A DNA stretch of 64,000 nt, from NCBI GenBank assembly GCA_021613535.1, contig CP075493.1, positions 17,050,001-17,114,000 on the forward strand, given 5' to 3'. The position numbers and the translations under genes were made by a program. A model generated the notes under the pieces. It had not been told where the DNA came from and ran no database searches. It saw nothing but the letters and a program-made list of their open reading frames with translations. Numbering within the stretch: the stretch's first letter is position 1; each line of letters begins with the position of its first letter. This stretch comes from Adineta vaga (taxonomy: Eukaryota > Rotifera). Positions 12,020 through 22,326 of this stretch are shown in pieces.

Positions 12020-14173
12020 TTATCATAGGCTTTTTTCTCATAGAAAATCAATTTAATATTAATTTTGTATATCTATTTTTTTTTGTTTATGAGAATATAG
12101 AAAATTATTTGTTGTCTCGTACGTTATTAATTAATCTCCTATAAATTTCTAAATGAGATAAGTTAAAAGTGATAGAATAACTTAATTTATCTATTTGTAG
12201 AAAGTCCTACATAAAATATCAATCGGATTTGACGTTCAAGAATATTTTTTATGTTGAAGATTATTTTCAATAAATAAACAAATTATTTTTATCTTCTTAT
12301 TGATGTTTTTTATTCTTATTAAGGTAATCGAAAATGATATTTACTTTTTCAACCATCATCAATAAACTTTTGCATTGCACATCTCGATGTCATCTTTATC
12401 GAGTGCTGTTTCCGTTTGACTCAATTTCGTTTGAAAACGATGAGATAAAGATACACAATAATTAATTAAATGGTCTGACGATGTAACAGTCAATTCAATA
12501 CCATTAATAGACTTTCCGTATTTTTTAAATTCACTACCGCATTGAATACAATGTTGGACAACACGTGTATTGAGACCTATACGAACAAAATAATAATTAT
12601 ATATAATTTGACTTTAAAAAAAAAGACGTTTTGAGAACGATTGAAAAGAAAACTTGGATTAAATCAATCTCTCATGAATATTGAAACTTTTTCTTAAATT
12701 CTTCGTAGTTTTAATGTACATGAATTTAAAAAAGTTTATTCTTTATCGAGATTTTTTCCTTCAACGCTATCAGGAAAACTGCTTTGTCATAATATACATC
12801 GATTATATCGTGAATAATTAATCTTTCCAATCAAATAATTGATTAGAATAAATTAGTATATTACATAAATTATTCGTTTTATTCTTATATCGATGAGGAT
12901 TATATTCAATAAAGCTTTCTCATAGAGAGAAGAATTAAAAATCTTGGCATATTATAAATATGTTCTCAGACACATTATTTGTACATAAATCAAGATAAAA
13001 ATTAACAATTATTTGTTATTTAAATGTTTTAAAAGTTAAATCAAGTCAGATTGAACTTGATATTTCTCGTATAATGAGGAAATTTAGATTTTTATGTAAA
13101 ACTCTATTTATCTGATAATTTTGAGAGAAAAATCAAAGAATTTTTTTAATTTTTTTCGCTATTAATCACCTTCAAGATATAGCTGGTCTTGCTCATGTTG
13201 GAAAAATTCAAACTACTAATGAAAAGTCTCTGATGTGAACAGTCATTTTTTTCACGTACCTGTTTGAGTTGGTGTTAGAGCAAATTCAATCTGATTGCTA
13301 TGAATCTTAAACACCATTAAACCGTTCAATAAATCCCATCCATTTATCTTTTTTACTCGTTGCAGTAAAACAATTGTTTGGTCGTTCAAGTTTTCTAAAT
13401 TGATGATGATGATGTCGACACTACATCAATCACCTTTTATTTGTTCTTCATTACCGGAATCCAGATTGAAGTTTGTATTAAGCAATTTAATATTTTTTAA
13501 AAAATCGCTATAATTTTGCAGTACCTCATCATTATCTACAAGATCTTCATCATCACGAGCTAAATCTTCTATTAAGTGTTGAAACTTTTGAAATCTTGAA
13601 GTGTTGGTCCCACCAAGAATATAATCAGCTCAAAATTTAATTAAAAAATAATTCATTAATTTTCCAATGATTGTAACTATTATGATTAATATCAATGAAA
13701 AGTGGAATTTCTACAAACAACAATAATTTTGATCCGTTCTATTTAGAAACAGGTTTTGCAATTCTTTCCTGCAATTTTCTGCAATAACTATGAAGTATAA
13801 TCAATTTCCTTTATCAAATTTATAATCAGTAAAATATTATTCTGTAGTATATTTCAAAACGATAATCTTACGTTATTTTATTCTTTGCTCCCTTCAAGAT
13901 AATATGTTCAATAACGTTTTTCAAGCAGAGTCGAACATTGTCTTTGGTGAATCTTTTGGGGAAAAATGCATCAGATCGATGTTCGACAAAAACTTTTTTT
14001 CCATTTCCAAGAAAGACAATAAAACATATGCAAGAACAAACACCTACAAGTGAGTTGAAAATAATATATTTAATAAGAATAAATATTAAATATTTATAAC
14101 TAAATTTCTTAGAACAAATTAAAACAAAATTAAATAAAAGCTTTCGTTATGATCATGACAAATGGAAGACCTA

Positions 14174-14555
14174 CAAGGGGGAAAAAGCGAAAAGTCGGTA
14201 CTCCAGTATACTCTTTGTACTCCCTCGGTAAGTTATCAGTATCCTTGAAATTTTTCTTAGTGTTTTCAAGTTCACCAGTGACCAGTGTTACAGTGCACCC
14301 GCTGGAGTACAATGTAACTAACACTAGCGAGCAGAAAGCCTCAAATACTCCAAAATACTCCAGTTTCGAAGTATCATGGAGTATTTGAACATTTCTATTC
14401 GCTAGGTTTATTTGCATTGTACTCCAGCGGGTGCACTGTAACACTGATCACCGGTGGACTTGAAAATACTGAAAAACCTCTCAAGAATACTCATAATTTA
14501 TCGCGGGAGTACAAAGAGTATACGGAAGTACCGACTTTTCGCTTTTTCCCCCTTG
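14174..14555. mobile_element. Foldback MITE, CAAGGGGGAAAAAGCG family (copy 1)
   Basis: About 382 bp and almost wholly palindromic. CAAGGGGGAAAAAGCGAAAA at the left mirrors the right end, and each arm continues through TACTCCAGTATACTCTTTGT and GTGCACCCGCTGGAGTACAA to a short AT-rich loop. An inverted, nearly identical copy is at 38046-38429. It sits in the first intron of the gene above. No ORF and no clear target duplication were found. Confidence 0.8.
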
Positions 14556-14604
14556 GGATAGGTGAGTGTAGGTAATCTTATCTTTCTTCACCCGTACCCT
14601 CAAA
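14556..14604. repeat. Degenerate telomere-like hairpin
   Basis: GGATAGGTGAGTGTAGG, a short spacer, then CACCCGTACCCTCAA. It resembles the telomere-like hairpins but is diverged, and it abuts the foldback element. Confidence 0.35.
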
Positions 14605-15065
14605 ACCAGTTGAAGAGAATTGTCTTTCTCTGGTTAATTTATGAATAGCGTCGATATTCATCCATAAATGTTTTTCAAGTTCATCAGCTTTATTTGTTGC
14701 TATTGGTATTGAAGTTCCATTGTAACTATTAGTATCACCAGGATTAGCAAATTGATCTTTCATAGATTTATGTTTCTTTTATAAAGGCTCTAAAACTATT
14801 ACAGTGTTATTGATTAAATCCTAGTATCTCGTTTGATCGTTCATGTATATAAAGGTGTACCACATGGTTAGAATGCGTCGTATCGAAGTTACTAATTTCG
14901 ATATAACATATAAGAGTTCAGTTCAAAGTAGAATACCTGAATTTGAACTGAACTCTAATCCATTCTCCGATTTATACATGAAAAAGAAGAACAATGTTCT
15001 ATGGTGAAAAATAAAAGTTTTACTGTCAATTAGGAAACATGTAATAGGCAAGTGGTCTGTGCATT

Positions 15066-17150
15066 TCACAGAGCCTGTTTGACCTGTATGACGTATTTGC
15101 TTGGTCTGTCACAGGTTTCAAAATAACGGTCTGTGCTTGTCGTAGGCAGGCAGGCGTCATGACTTGTTTGAATCTCTTTTTTATCCTCATTTTGATCTTT
15201 CCAAGGTATCACATGTCCATCCTCTTTTTCATACATATTAAGATCACCAATGTATATGGAAATGAGCTTTGATTCGTCCAATGCTTTATGTGCTTGTTGC
15301 ACTGCTTTGTGATATTCTTCAGTATTTCGTTGATTAGAAGGAAATGATTGATCGACTATTTTATCTGCATAACAGTAGGCTTCTTCTTTTCGTCCCAATG
15401 TTTGTAATGATAAAGCGATAAAATAGTACGTAAACGTGATATCTGTATGTAATGATGGAAGAATAACGAGCAGAATATCAAGTGCACGATGATAATAAAT
15501 TAGAGCTTCGTCATCTTTTTCTTGTTGAGACAAAATATAAGCAATATTCTTATATCCTTCAGCAATTTTATTTTGATCTACTGGAGATAGACTTAACTGA
15601 ATATCTAAAGAACGCTTGTAATAGTCAAGAGACATGTCTAGATTGTCCTGACTAGCATAAATATTACCAATATTATCATAGCATTCACTGACAAATGAAT
15701 CTTCATGATAATGCTCTACTTGGATACAATCAACTGCTTTCTCACAATATTCGAGCGCTTGATCATATTTTTTCATCTCGTAATGTAATTTACCCATGTG
15801 ATTAAGTGCTATTGCGTTTTGTTTTGCATCTTTAATTCTTTCCAACGCTTTTTTATAGAACTCGTTAGCCTTCTCTTTTTCGTTCATATGAGACATCAAA
15901 TGTCCTAGCATGAGTAAAGGACCATTCGGATCATAGATATTTCTTTGTATGAAATTGGACAACTTTTTCATTTGAGGATCTGCATCGGATGTTAATTCTA
16001 GTTCAACTTGCCATAATCCCTTCTCTATCTGTTCAACAGATAACATTCGAAAGACGGTACCCATTGAGAACAGAAATTCACTCTCAGCTCCTTCAAAGGT
16101 ACTTTGTGTATCAGTACTTGCAACGGCAATATCTAAGTTCATTGTTGAATCTAGATGAATACACATAAAAACGGCTGTGATTTCTTCATTTCCAGAAGCA
16201 AACATTCGAGCAACATTGTGATCACCAGTAGTAGAAAGAAAATTCGAAATAGAAACAAGTCCACCTACATTTGATGCAAAGCGTTCAAATGTATCGTTCG
16301 GCATGCTAAGACCACGAAAAAGAACAGAAGGAAGTGTGAGTTCGGATTGTTGAGCAAGACTACGAAGTTGCTGATCGAGATGTCGTATAACAACTCGCAT
16401 AGCATAGATAGCATCAATCTCCAGCGTTCTTAATGCTTTATTAAGCATTCTGTATAGAAATGAATCACGTGTGTACCATTCGATACTATTTTCTGCACAA
16501 TATTCTCGCTCGAAGTCACCAATTTTCTTTAGTTCACTAACATTACCTTCATAAATTGTTCGACAATATACAAGCATATCATTCATATCTGTATCTGTCA
16601 TTTGAAGAATAATGTTCTTTATTATTTGAGTGTACATGAAACTTGATTCTTGCTTATTTTTTAGTTCTACACTTGTGGTTGTTTGATTTTGAGCAAATTC
16701 GAAACCAATCATATTTCTATCTGCTTGAGATATACTATCTTTTAATACTGCATTCATTGATTCAATATTTGTGAAGATACCCTGTACTTTGCGATAATAA
16801 TTTATTTTCTGTTGTTGTGTTTCTTTGTCAAGGTTCAAAATAAATATTGATTCGACTTGAACATATGAGTGAAGTTGCAGAATATTCTGTTCATCAAATA
16901 ATTCCGAAATAATAATAAAGATTTTTTCATGTTTGATTGTACTAATAAACTGAATACAGTCATCGATATTAAAAAAAGTATAAATATCATTTATAATTCG
17001 TTGTAATTCTTTTTCTTCAGCATCTTCTATTGGCCTACCAAGCCATACAAGAACAAAATTTTCTACATTAAATCGGTAACGTTCACGAATTGAAGCAGAA
17101 GACTGTACGATCTGTTCATTCGATTGCTGTACATTCTTTTCATTCAGCAT
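15066..17150 (-). CDS. ADP-ribosyltransferase (R-S-E type) with C-terminal TPRs
   Basis: An intact single-exon frame of 694 residues from ATG 17150. An N-terminal region (NFVLVWLGRPIEDAEEKELQ, residues ~31-150) recalls the conserved leader of bdelloid ART proteins. The mono-ADP-ribosyltransferase fold follows at ~215-395, with the R motif LFRGLSM (~277), the S motif NFLSTT (~305) and the E-x-E motif AESEFLFS (~357). Such enzymes transfer ADP-ribose from NAD+ to arginine. About five TPRs (~410-620) probably recruit the substrate. No signal peptide is seen, so it is likely cytosolic. The last ~70 residues are polar and disordered. All key motifs are present. Confidence 0.88.
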   Translation of the reverse strand: MLNEKNVQQSNEQIVQSSASIRERYRFNVENFVLVWLGRPIEDAEEKELQRIINDIYTFFNIDDCIQFISTIKHEKIFIIISELFDEQNILQLHSYVQVESIFILNLDKETQQQKINYYRKVQGIFTNIESMNAVLKDSISQADRNMIGFEFAQNQTTTSVELKNKQESSFMYTQIIKNIILQMTDTDMNDMLVYCRTIYEGNVSELKKIGDFEREYCAENSIEWYTRDSFLYRMLNKALRTLEIDAIYAMRVVIRHLDQQLRSLAQQSELTLPSVLFRGLSMPNDTFERFASNVGGLVSISNFLSTTGDHNVARMFASGNEEITAVFMCIHLDSTMNLDIAVASTDTQSTFEGAESEFLFSMGTVFRMLSVEQIEKGLWQVELELTSDADPQMKKLSNFIQRNIYDPNGPLLMLGHLMSHMNEKEKANEFYKKALERIKDAKQNAIALNHMGKLHYEMKKYDQALEYCEKAVDCIQVEHYHEDSFVSECYDNIGNIYASQDNLDMSLDYYKRSLDIQLSLSPVDQNKIAEGYKNIAYILSQQEKDDEALIYYHRALDILLVILPSLHTDITFTYYFIALSLQTLGRKEEAYCYADKIVDQSFPSNQRNTEEYHKAVQQAHKALDESKLISIYIGDLNMYEKEDGHVIPWKDQNEDKKEIQTSHDACLPTTSTDRYFETCDRPSKYVIQVKQAL

Positions 17151-17218
17151 CTATCTATATATATAAAGAAGACAGTCTGTCTGTCTGTTCGTTATGCATT
17201 CAGTCCCTGTAATAGCTA

Positions 17219-17238
17219 GGGTGTGGGTGTGGGTGTGG
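17219..17238 (+). repeat. Single-arm telomere-like tract (copy D)
   Basis: GGTGTGGGTGTGGGTGTGG with no facing CCCACA arm nearby, just upstream of the ART-TPR gene. It is three units of TGTGGG on the plus strand. The stretch 17239-17904 holds no supported gene. Confidence 0.6.
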
Positions 17239-17904
17239 ATTTAAAAGGAACAGAGCTATATGTCGTCTGCTTAGCGAGACAAGACCAGTATGAAAGAATC
17301 AATGAAGAGATGTAAAAAGTTCTGAAAAAAGAGACCTGGTGCATGACGCGAAAAGGGATATAGGAGGTACCCCAGTACGGAGGAGAAAGACGTGTGGAAG
17401 ACAGGTAACGCGAACTGAGTGACGATCTGAAGGCTTACATTAACACTAGCTAAGGCAGGACGGGAAAGGAAGGTGTAAGGATTTTTTGATACACGAAGGG
17501 TAAATACCAATGGAGAGGTCCGGTGGGTGATGAGAAGAGCACTGTTGTAGATGAAAAACTGAAATTGCGTCCTCTTTGCAGCGGGTATCTCCGCTAGTAT
17601 TTAATAAACAACAGAAATCTCATTCGAAATAATCATGAAATTCAGTTGTCTTGTTTACTTTATAAGTTTAATTTTTACATATGTGGAGAAAAGAATGTGC
17701 CAGAAAAATAAAAAACGAAAAAAAGTCTCATGACACATTTATAAAAACTACCATGTGTACACAACGCATGTGATGGCGTTTGTAGTGATTTTTTCGCAGT
17801 AACGTCATTACTGAGTCGCACTACAACTCATAAAAAGATGTTTAATGATAAGAATTAAAACATCGTCGTTTAACTGCAGTAGTGTCAAACTTGAAACCTG
17901 AATT

Positions 17905-18080
17905 CAATGGAATATCCTCGAATTTTCAACGTAAAATACTGCACACTCGTTGAGATATTGAATTGTAAAAGAATTATTTGTTTCATTCAACACGTAACAC
18001 AGAATAATGATTAATTTGAGAATTCAATGTCTCAACGAGGGTACAGTATTTTACGCTGGAAATCTCAGGATACACTATTG
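17905..18080. mobile_element. Small inverted-repeat MITE (60-bp arms)
   Basis: Arms of about 60 bp, containing AACGTAAAATACTGCACACT and its mirror (AGCGTAAAATACTGTACCCT on the other strand), flank a ~55-bp core. Both arms contain CTCGTTGAGA(C/T)ATTGAATT. No target duplication is certain. The flanking stretch 18081-18750 has nothing recognised. Confidence 0.65.
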
Positions 18081-18855
18081 ATGGTTAGGCCTACTTATGA
18101 GAAAATTTTCAGTTAAAATTCCTCTTTTTTGACTTTACTCCACATCACAAAAACTGTCAAAAATTCAGTAAAGACCACATAACTCGGTCCCAAAGCCCTG
18201 GCGACCTAAATACTCTTAGGAATATGCTAGCCTTAAGAGTTCCTACATATGATCAAAATATCAACTCAAAAGCGGCTGAACAGTTAGTACCGCTCCCTCG
18301 TGAGCATCAAAATAGATCAAATGAGACGAGATCTAATTAAATAAGTATTCTCACATCCTCTCATTCCTCAAAAACAAATCTCCATGTAGTTATGATGATA
18401 AATACAGTCGAAAAAATATCAGTCTATCTATATATATGTCATGCCGAAATGTACAAATAATGGTCGCATAGTAAATACATTTTATATGATAGTGAATCGT
18501 ATTCAATTTGGCATTAACTTCTGAGAAAATACTGACTATTTTAGAACATCGAAAAAGCTACTCAGCATGTGGTCATCTATTGAAATTTTGTTCTTTCAAT
18601 TTTTGTTCTTGATTATTTGTATTTGAAAATAAATAAACTTATTTGATAAGCCTAATTATACACAAGAAAAAGAAGATTAATGATAAGATTGTTTCAAAAT
18701 AGTTTCTCACAGTGAAAGATATTCATTGTTGAAATTACAATCTTACAGAGTATGGCATATTCGATTTCATTACCTGCAAGAGTAAGTAAATGAACATTTG
18801 TTGAGAAGGAAATGGAATATTTTCATATAGATAACTACTGCTTTATCTGTAACAG

Positions 18856-19986
18856 CATCTTCAGAAACGTTAGTATCAACAACAGCTAGTGATAATATCA
18901 AATTCAAAAATGATTTCATTTCCAAAATATCGACAATGAGAAATGAATCATTGAATAATCCTGTTCTTACATTAGAACGATATGATGAAACAGTTAAAGT
19001 AATTCGAAGAGAAATGATAAAGAAATGTCATTATTAAAAACTTACGATGTAATTAATCTTGGTAATCAAGATAAATCAGTTAAGAAAATTTATGAAAGAG
19101 AAGATACTACAATTAAATATTATGTTCCGCTAAGTGAAATTTATGATGTAATTAGAATTGCTCATTCAAATATAAGTCATCATGGTATGAAATATACTTT
19201 AAAAGAAATTAAGAGACGATGTGCGAATGTTACTGGAAAACAAGTTAAATTATTTATTTCTAATTGTGAAGAATGCAAAATGAAACGTTCTAAACCTAGA
19301 AACTCATCAAAATTAGTGATAAATCCGATTCTTTCAAATTATTTTATTAATTCTCGTGGTCAGGTTGACCTTATTGACATGCAATCGTACCCCGACGGAC
19401 CGTTTAAGTTTATATTGAATTATCAAGATCATTTTACGAAATTATGTGTTTTACGACCTCTTAAAAAAAAAACAACAGCAGAAGTCGCTTAGCATTTATT
19501 AAATATTTTTGCGATATTTGGTGCACCACTTATCTTACAGTCAGATAATGGAAGAGAATTTACCGCTCATGTCATTGAAGATCGTCAATAGCAAACCACG
19601 ACATTCACAGTCGCAGGGATCTGTCGAGAGATGTGATCAAGACACGAAACAGTTGTTAGGTATGTCAGAATGACATAGTTAATGCGCAATATTTTATTTT
19701 GCTATTTAGGAACATGGATCCGTGAAAATAATTCCACAAGATGGTCTGAAGAAATGGGCTTTGTACAGTTTCAAAAAAAAATTTGTATCCATCGAGAATT
19801 AAATAATAGTCCATATTCCGTTTTATTTGGGAACGAACCAAAATTAGATTTATCCTCAACATCTTTACATCCATTTGTATTTAATAATATAAGAACAGAA
19901 GAAGAATTAAATATTGTTCTTAATAGGACACGTGATAGTGATTCTAAAGTTTCTGATGATTTACAAGCGACAAAAGGGTATTACTA
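18856..19986 (+). pseudogene. Gypsy/Ginger-like integrase, inactivated
   Basis: The frame segments read as an integrase. An H2C2 zinc-binding part (HSNISHHGMKYTLKEIKRRC then CEECKMKRSK) is followed by the catalytic core start GQVDLIDMQSYPDGPFKFIL with its first Asp, and LQSDNGREFTA with the second Asp. SIVNSKPRHSQSQGSVER carries the Glu. The order resembles KRBA2/SCAND3-type or Ginger transposon integrases rather than a whole retroelement; no reverse transcriptase or LTR is seen. Lesions are a frameshift near 19020, an in-frame TAG at about 19491 and a frameshift near 19590. An intron of about 50 bp (19660-19709) separates the last exon. Confidence 0.7.
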
Positions 19987-20047
19987 ATTTATGCAAACAG
20001 CACAAACATCCAACTCTTTAAGAACGCGCATAACTTCTGCTGACAAA

Positions 20048-20063
20048 CACTCACACCCTCAAG
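20048..20063. repeat. Single right-arm telomere-like motif
   Basis: CACTCACACCCTCAAG, matching the right terminus of the telomere-like hairpins, without a clear left arm. It lies 61 bp after the integrase remnant. Confidence 0.4.
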
Positions 20064-20169
20064 ATGGCATAGTTGACTCGTAAGACGGTTTGACTATCAT
20101 AAGATTTTCTTCTTGGTTATATAATTATTAATCGATAATAAAGATAATAAATCGTCTTGATTAAAAATA

Positions 20170-20220
20170 TTGAGGGTGTGGGTGTGGGTACAGCATCGAT
20201 CAGACACTCACACCCACCCC
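20170..20220. repeat. Telomere-like hairpin element (copy E)
   Basis: TTGAGGGTGTGGGTGTGGG, spacer TACAGCATCGATCAGA, then CACTCACACCCACCCC. It lies a few bases outside the left edge of the duplicated segment 20246-21357. Confidence 0.85.
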
Positions 20221-20603
20221 TTTCTCAAGATATTAGAATTTCATGTCATGATAAATATTGTTTTGACTACTTTAGCTTTTTTGATTTTTTTAGTTGCAAC
20301 ATTTTAAACCACTACAAATGGTTGTGCTCGTATTCATCAAATGAAACTATTTTGGTTAAATTTTTTATTTGTTAATAAATCCATTTTTATGAGAACCACA
20401 ATTTAAAAAGCAAAGTAAAAATATTAATAAATTGCAATTTCCTCATCCATTCACAATAGAATGTAGTTAGTAAAATTATACTAAGAGAAAGTATTGAATA
20501 AAAAAACAGGATATTATTAGGTTCTCATACAAATAACACACTATTTCGTACAACTAGTAGAGATAAATAATATTATAAATAAAGAAAATAGATTTGTTCG
20601 TCT

Positions 20604-21357
20604 CTATCCACTAATAACTTTAGTATTTCCGTCTGGTGATGACATTATTGGTTTTGCAACTCCAAAAACAACATTAGCGTTACTCGCCATAACTCCTCTG
20701 TATGTACCGACTTGATTGTCTCTTGTTTCTTCTGTACCATCAGAATATTTAATAGTTAGGTGAGATGTAAACGGAACTTCAACCGTTCCTTCTATAACAA
20801 ACATTGATGCATCTATGGTCGAATTTGCTGGTACTAGCACTTCTAATGTATATTCGTTTGATTTTTCTTCGGTTGTTTGCGAGCCGTATGAAAATCCTAC
20901 TGTGATACTTGCACTAACTTTCACTGTGCCTTCAGCAAGTATGGGAAATCCACATTTCAATGTGGTCTCTACGCCAACCTAAAATGGAAAGTATATAGTA
21001 ACAAAAAGAAAAGGTTCATGAACTATGAATAATGCCATCAGTTCTCATAAGGCATACGCTTGATGCATATGTTTTAGTTTTTTATTCAATAGTTTTAAAA
21101 TTTCTACCGATATTTTAGTGACCTATTGTAATAGTTCATTTTAATATATATAATCGAACAAGAATCTAGTTATCTAGCAATCTCAGTCTAAAAAACGATT
21201 ATAAATGTGTGAGTGCGATGTCTCTTCAATCTTTCATTATACCAATTAAATTCTATAGTTTGAAATAATTGAGAAAAATTCTTTTAGTCTGTGAAGATTT
21301 CACTTACTGACAGTTCAGCTGAGAAAGTAAACGATTGAGTACGACTAGTTTTATAGG
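20604..21357 (-). pseudogene. Truncated duplicate of the aerolysin-type gene (3' end only)
   Basis: The minus-strand exon 20978-20604 is a close copy of the last exon of the gene at 29066-32869. The end of the preceding exon is copied at 21357-21308, together with the intron and 3' flank. Similarity runs from about 20246 to 21357 and then stops dead at a telomere-like hairpin. No start codon, signal peptide, PAN domains or jacalin-like lectin domain is present, so it cannot make the full protein. The retained exon frame is open, which suggests a recent event. The paralog at 29066 shows what has been lost. Confidence 0.8.
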
Positions 21358-21358
21358 T

Positions 21359-21402
21359 AAGGGTGTGGGTGAAAGTGAAGAAGATATACCCACACCCTCA
21401 AG
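21359..21402. repeat. Telomere-like hairpin element (copy F)
   Basis: AAGGGTGTGGGTG, spacer AAAGTGAAGAAGATATA, then CCCACACCCTCAAG. It separates the duplicated aerolysin-gene fragment from the F-box/LRR fragment with no leftover sequence between. Confidence 0.8.
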
Positions 21403-22068
21403 ATCAAATCGAAGTTCTTCGAGGTTATTAAATACTTTACAGAATTGTTCCAAATCTTCTAAATTCTCATTAGTAAAACATCCAATACGTAATTTCTTAA
21501 TGGATTTGTTTAAATATTCGCATAATTCATCATCACGGAGATAATCTATTGATACTTTTGGATGAATCTCGAGTGATGATAACTATGATGCCGCTTTTAA
21601 TATATCTTTTAATATAGCTGAACTTTCAACCCATACATAAGACATAGTTAAATGTTTGATAGTTGATAAATTAACGATTTTAAAAAGATGTTTTGTATTT
21701 TGAGTAGTCATTTTGTAATCTTCTTGCTTTCACGGTCCAACTTCGTCTGTAATACATAATGAAATAACACTCGGAAAATGATACTGACTCTTCTGTTTCA
21801 ACATTGCAGGAAAATACGTTAAATATGTAACAAAATCGAATGTGTTTACATGTTTTATTGATTCATTTATATATTTGTTAGTTTCTCCTGTATATTGAAG
21901 GGTATCGAATGCATATGGTATTGCATAAATTGATCTTGAATCTGTAGATATAAAATAATCTGTATACCAATGATGTTTTTTGCACCAAAAATCATTCTGA
22001 AATTGATTGAAAATTTCAAAAATATTATTTAATTCTGAATCTGAATAAATGTTACTGCTTTACTAATA
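21403..22068 (-). pseudogene. F-box/LRR protein fragment, broken
   Basis: The minus strand reads as the C-terminal leucine-rich part of a bdelloid-type F-box protein (FWCKKHHWYTDYFISTDSRS, TKHLFKIVNLSTIKHLTMSY, LEDLEQFCKVFNNLEELRF). Two in-frame stops interrupt it (after CITDEVGP and after DILKAAS). Both ends are abrupt: the 3' end runs straight into the hairpin at 21359-21402, and the 5' end stops at a GACACCCTCA motif. No F-box or start is present. Resemblance to the intact gene at 9815-12019 is in style rather than close identity. Confidence 0.6.
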
Positions 22069-22070
22069 CT

Positions 22071-22080
22071 GACACCCTCA
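22071..22080. repeat. Partial right-arm telomere-like motif
   Basis: GACACCCTCA followed by AAATA, like the right end of the telomere-like hairpins. It marks the 5' limit of the F-box fragment. Confidence 0.3.
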
Positions 22081-22326
22081 AAATAAAGAACGTGATGAAA
22101 GCGAAATCCTGACAAAGGAACACAAATAGAAAAAAATCAAACTAATCATGATTTATCCACTGACGCAAATCCTATATTTGTTAACAATGGAAAAATTTCT
22201 ATTTGATTTTAAGAAAAAACACGTTCCAGTATGAATACATCAATGTCTATCAAATCATATTTTGATTCCTTTTCTAACAAATTTCTTTTTTTTTATCAAT
22301 TACTTTAAAATTATTTTCTAGACAAA

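Larger units (their letters stand above)
12359..14763 (-). pseudogene. Unidentified four-exon gene with lesions and an intronic foldback element
   Basis: Minus-strand exons are 14763-14607 (ATG; MKDQFANPGDTNSYNG...), 14043-13872 (FIVFLGNGKKVFVEHRSDAF), 13628-13260 (NTSRFQKFQHLIEDLARDDE) and 12576-12359, ending in TGA. Exon phases agree for 1-2 and 3-4 but not for 2-3, and exon 3 has an in-frame TGA after NEEQIKGD. The gene is therefore either damaged or has an unmodelled exon. The product is unknown to me: a soluble, acidic, mixed-charge protein with no signal or membrane segment. The large first intron contains the foldback element 14174-14555. Stretches 13629-13871 and 12577-13259 read as introns, and 12020-12358 holds nothing recognised. 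Confidence 0.45.

Noticed and set aside
17271-17510. 79-codon minus-strand ORF upstream of the ART-TPR gene
   Set aside because: No recognisable domain and the composition does not look coding.
18960-19990. Complete LTR retrotransposon
   Set aside because: Only integrase-type motifs are present; no reverse transcriptase, protease, gag or LTRs were seen nearby.
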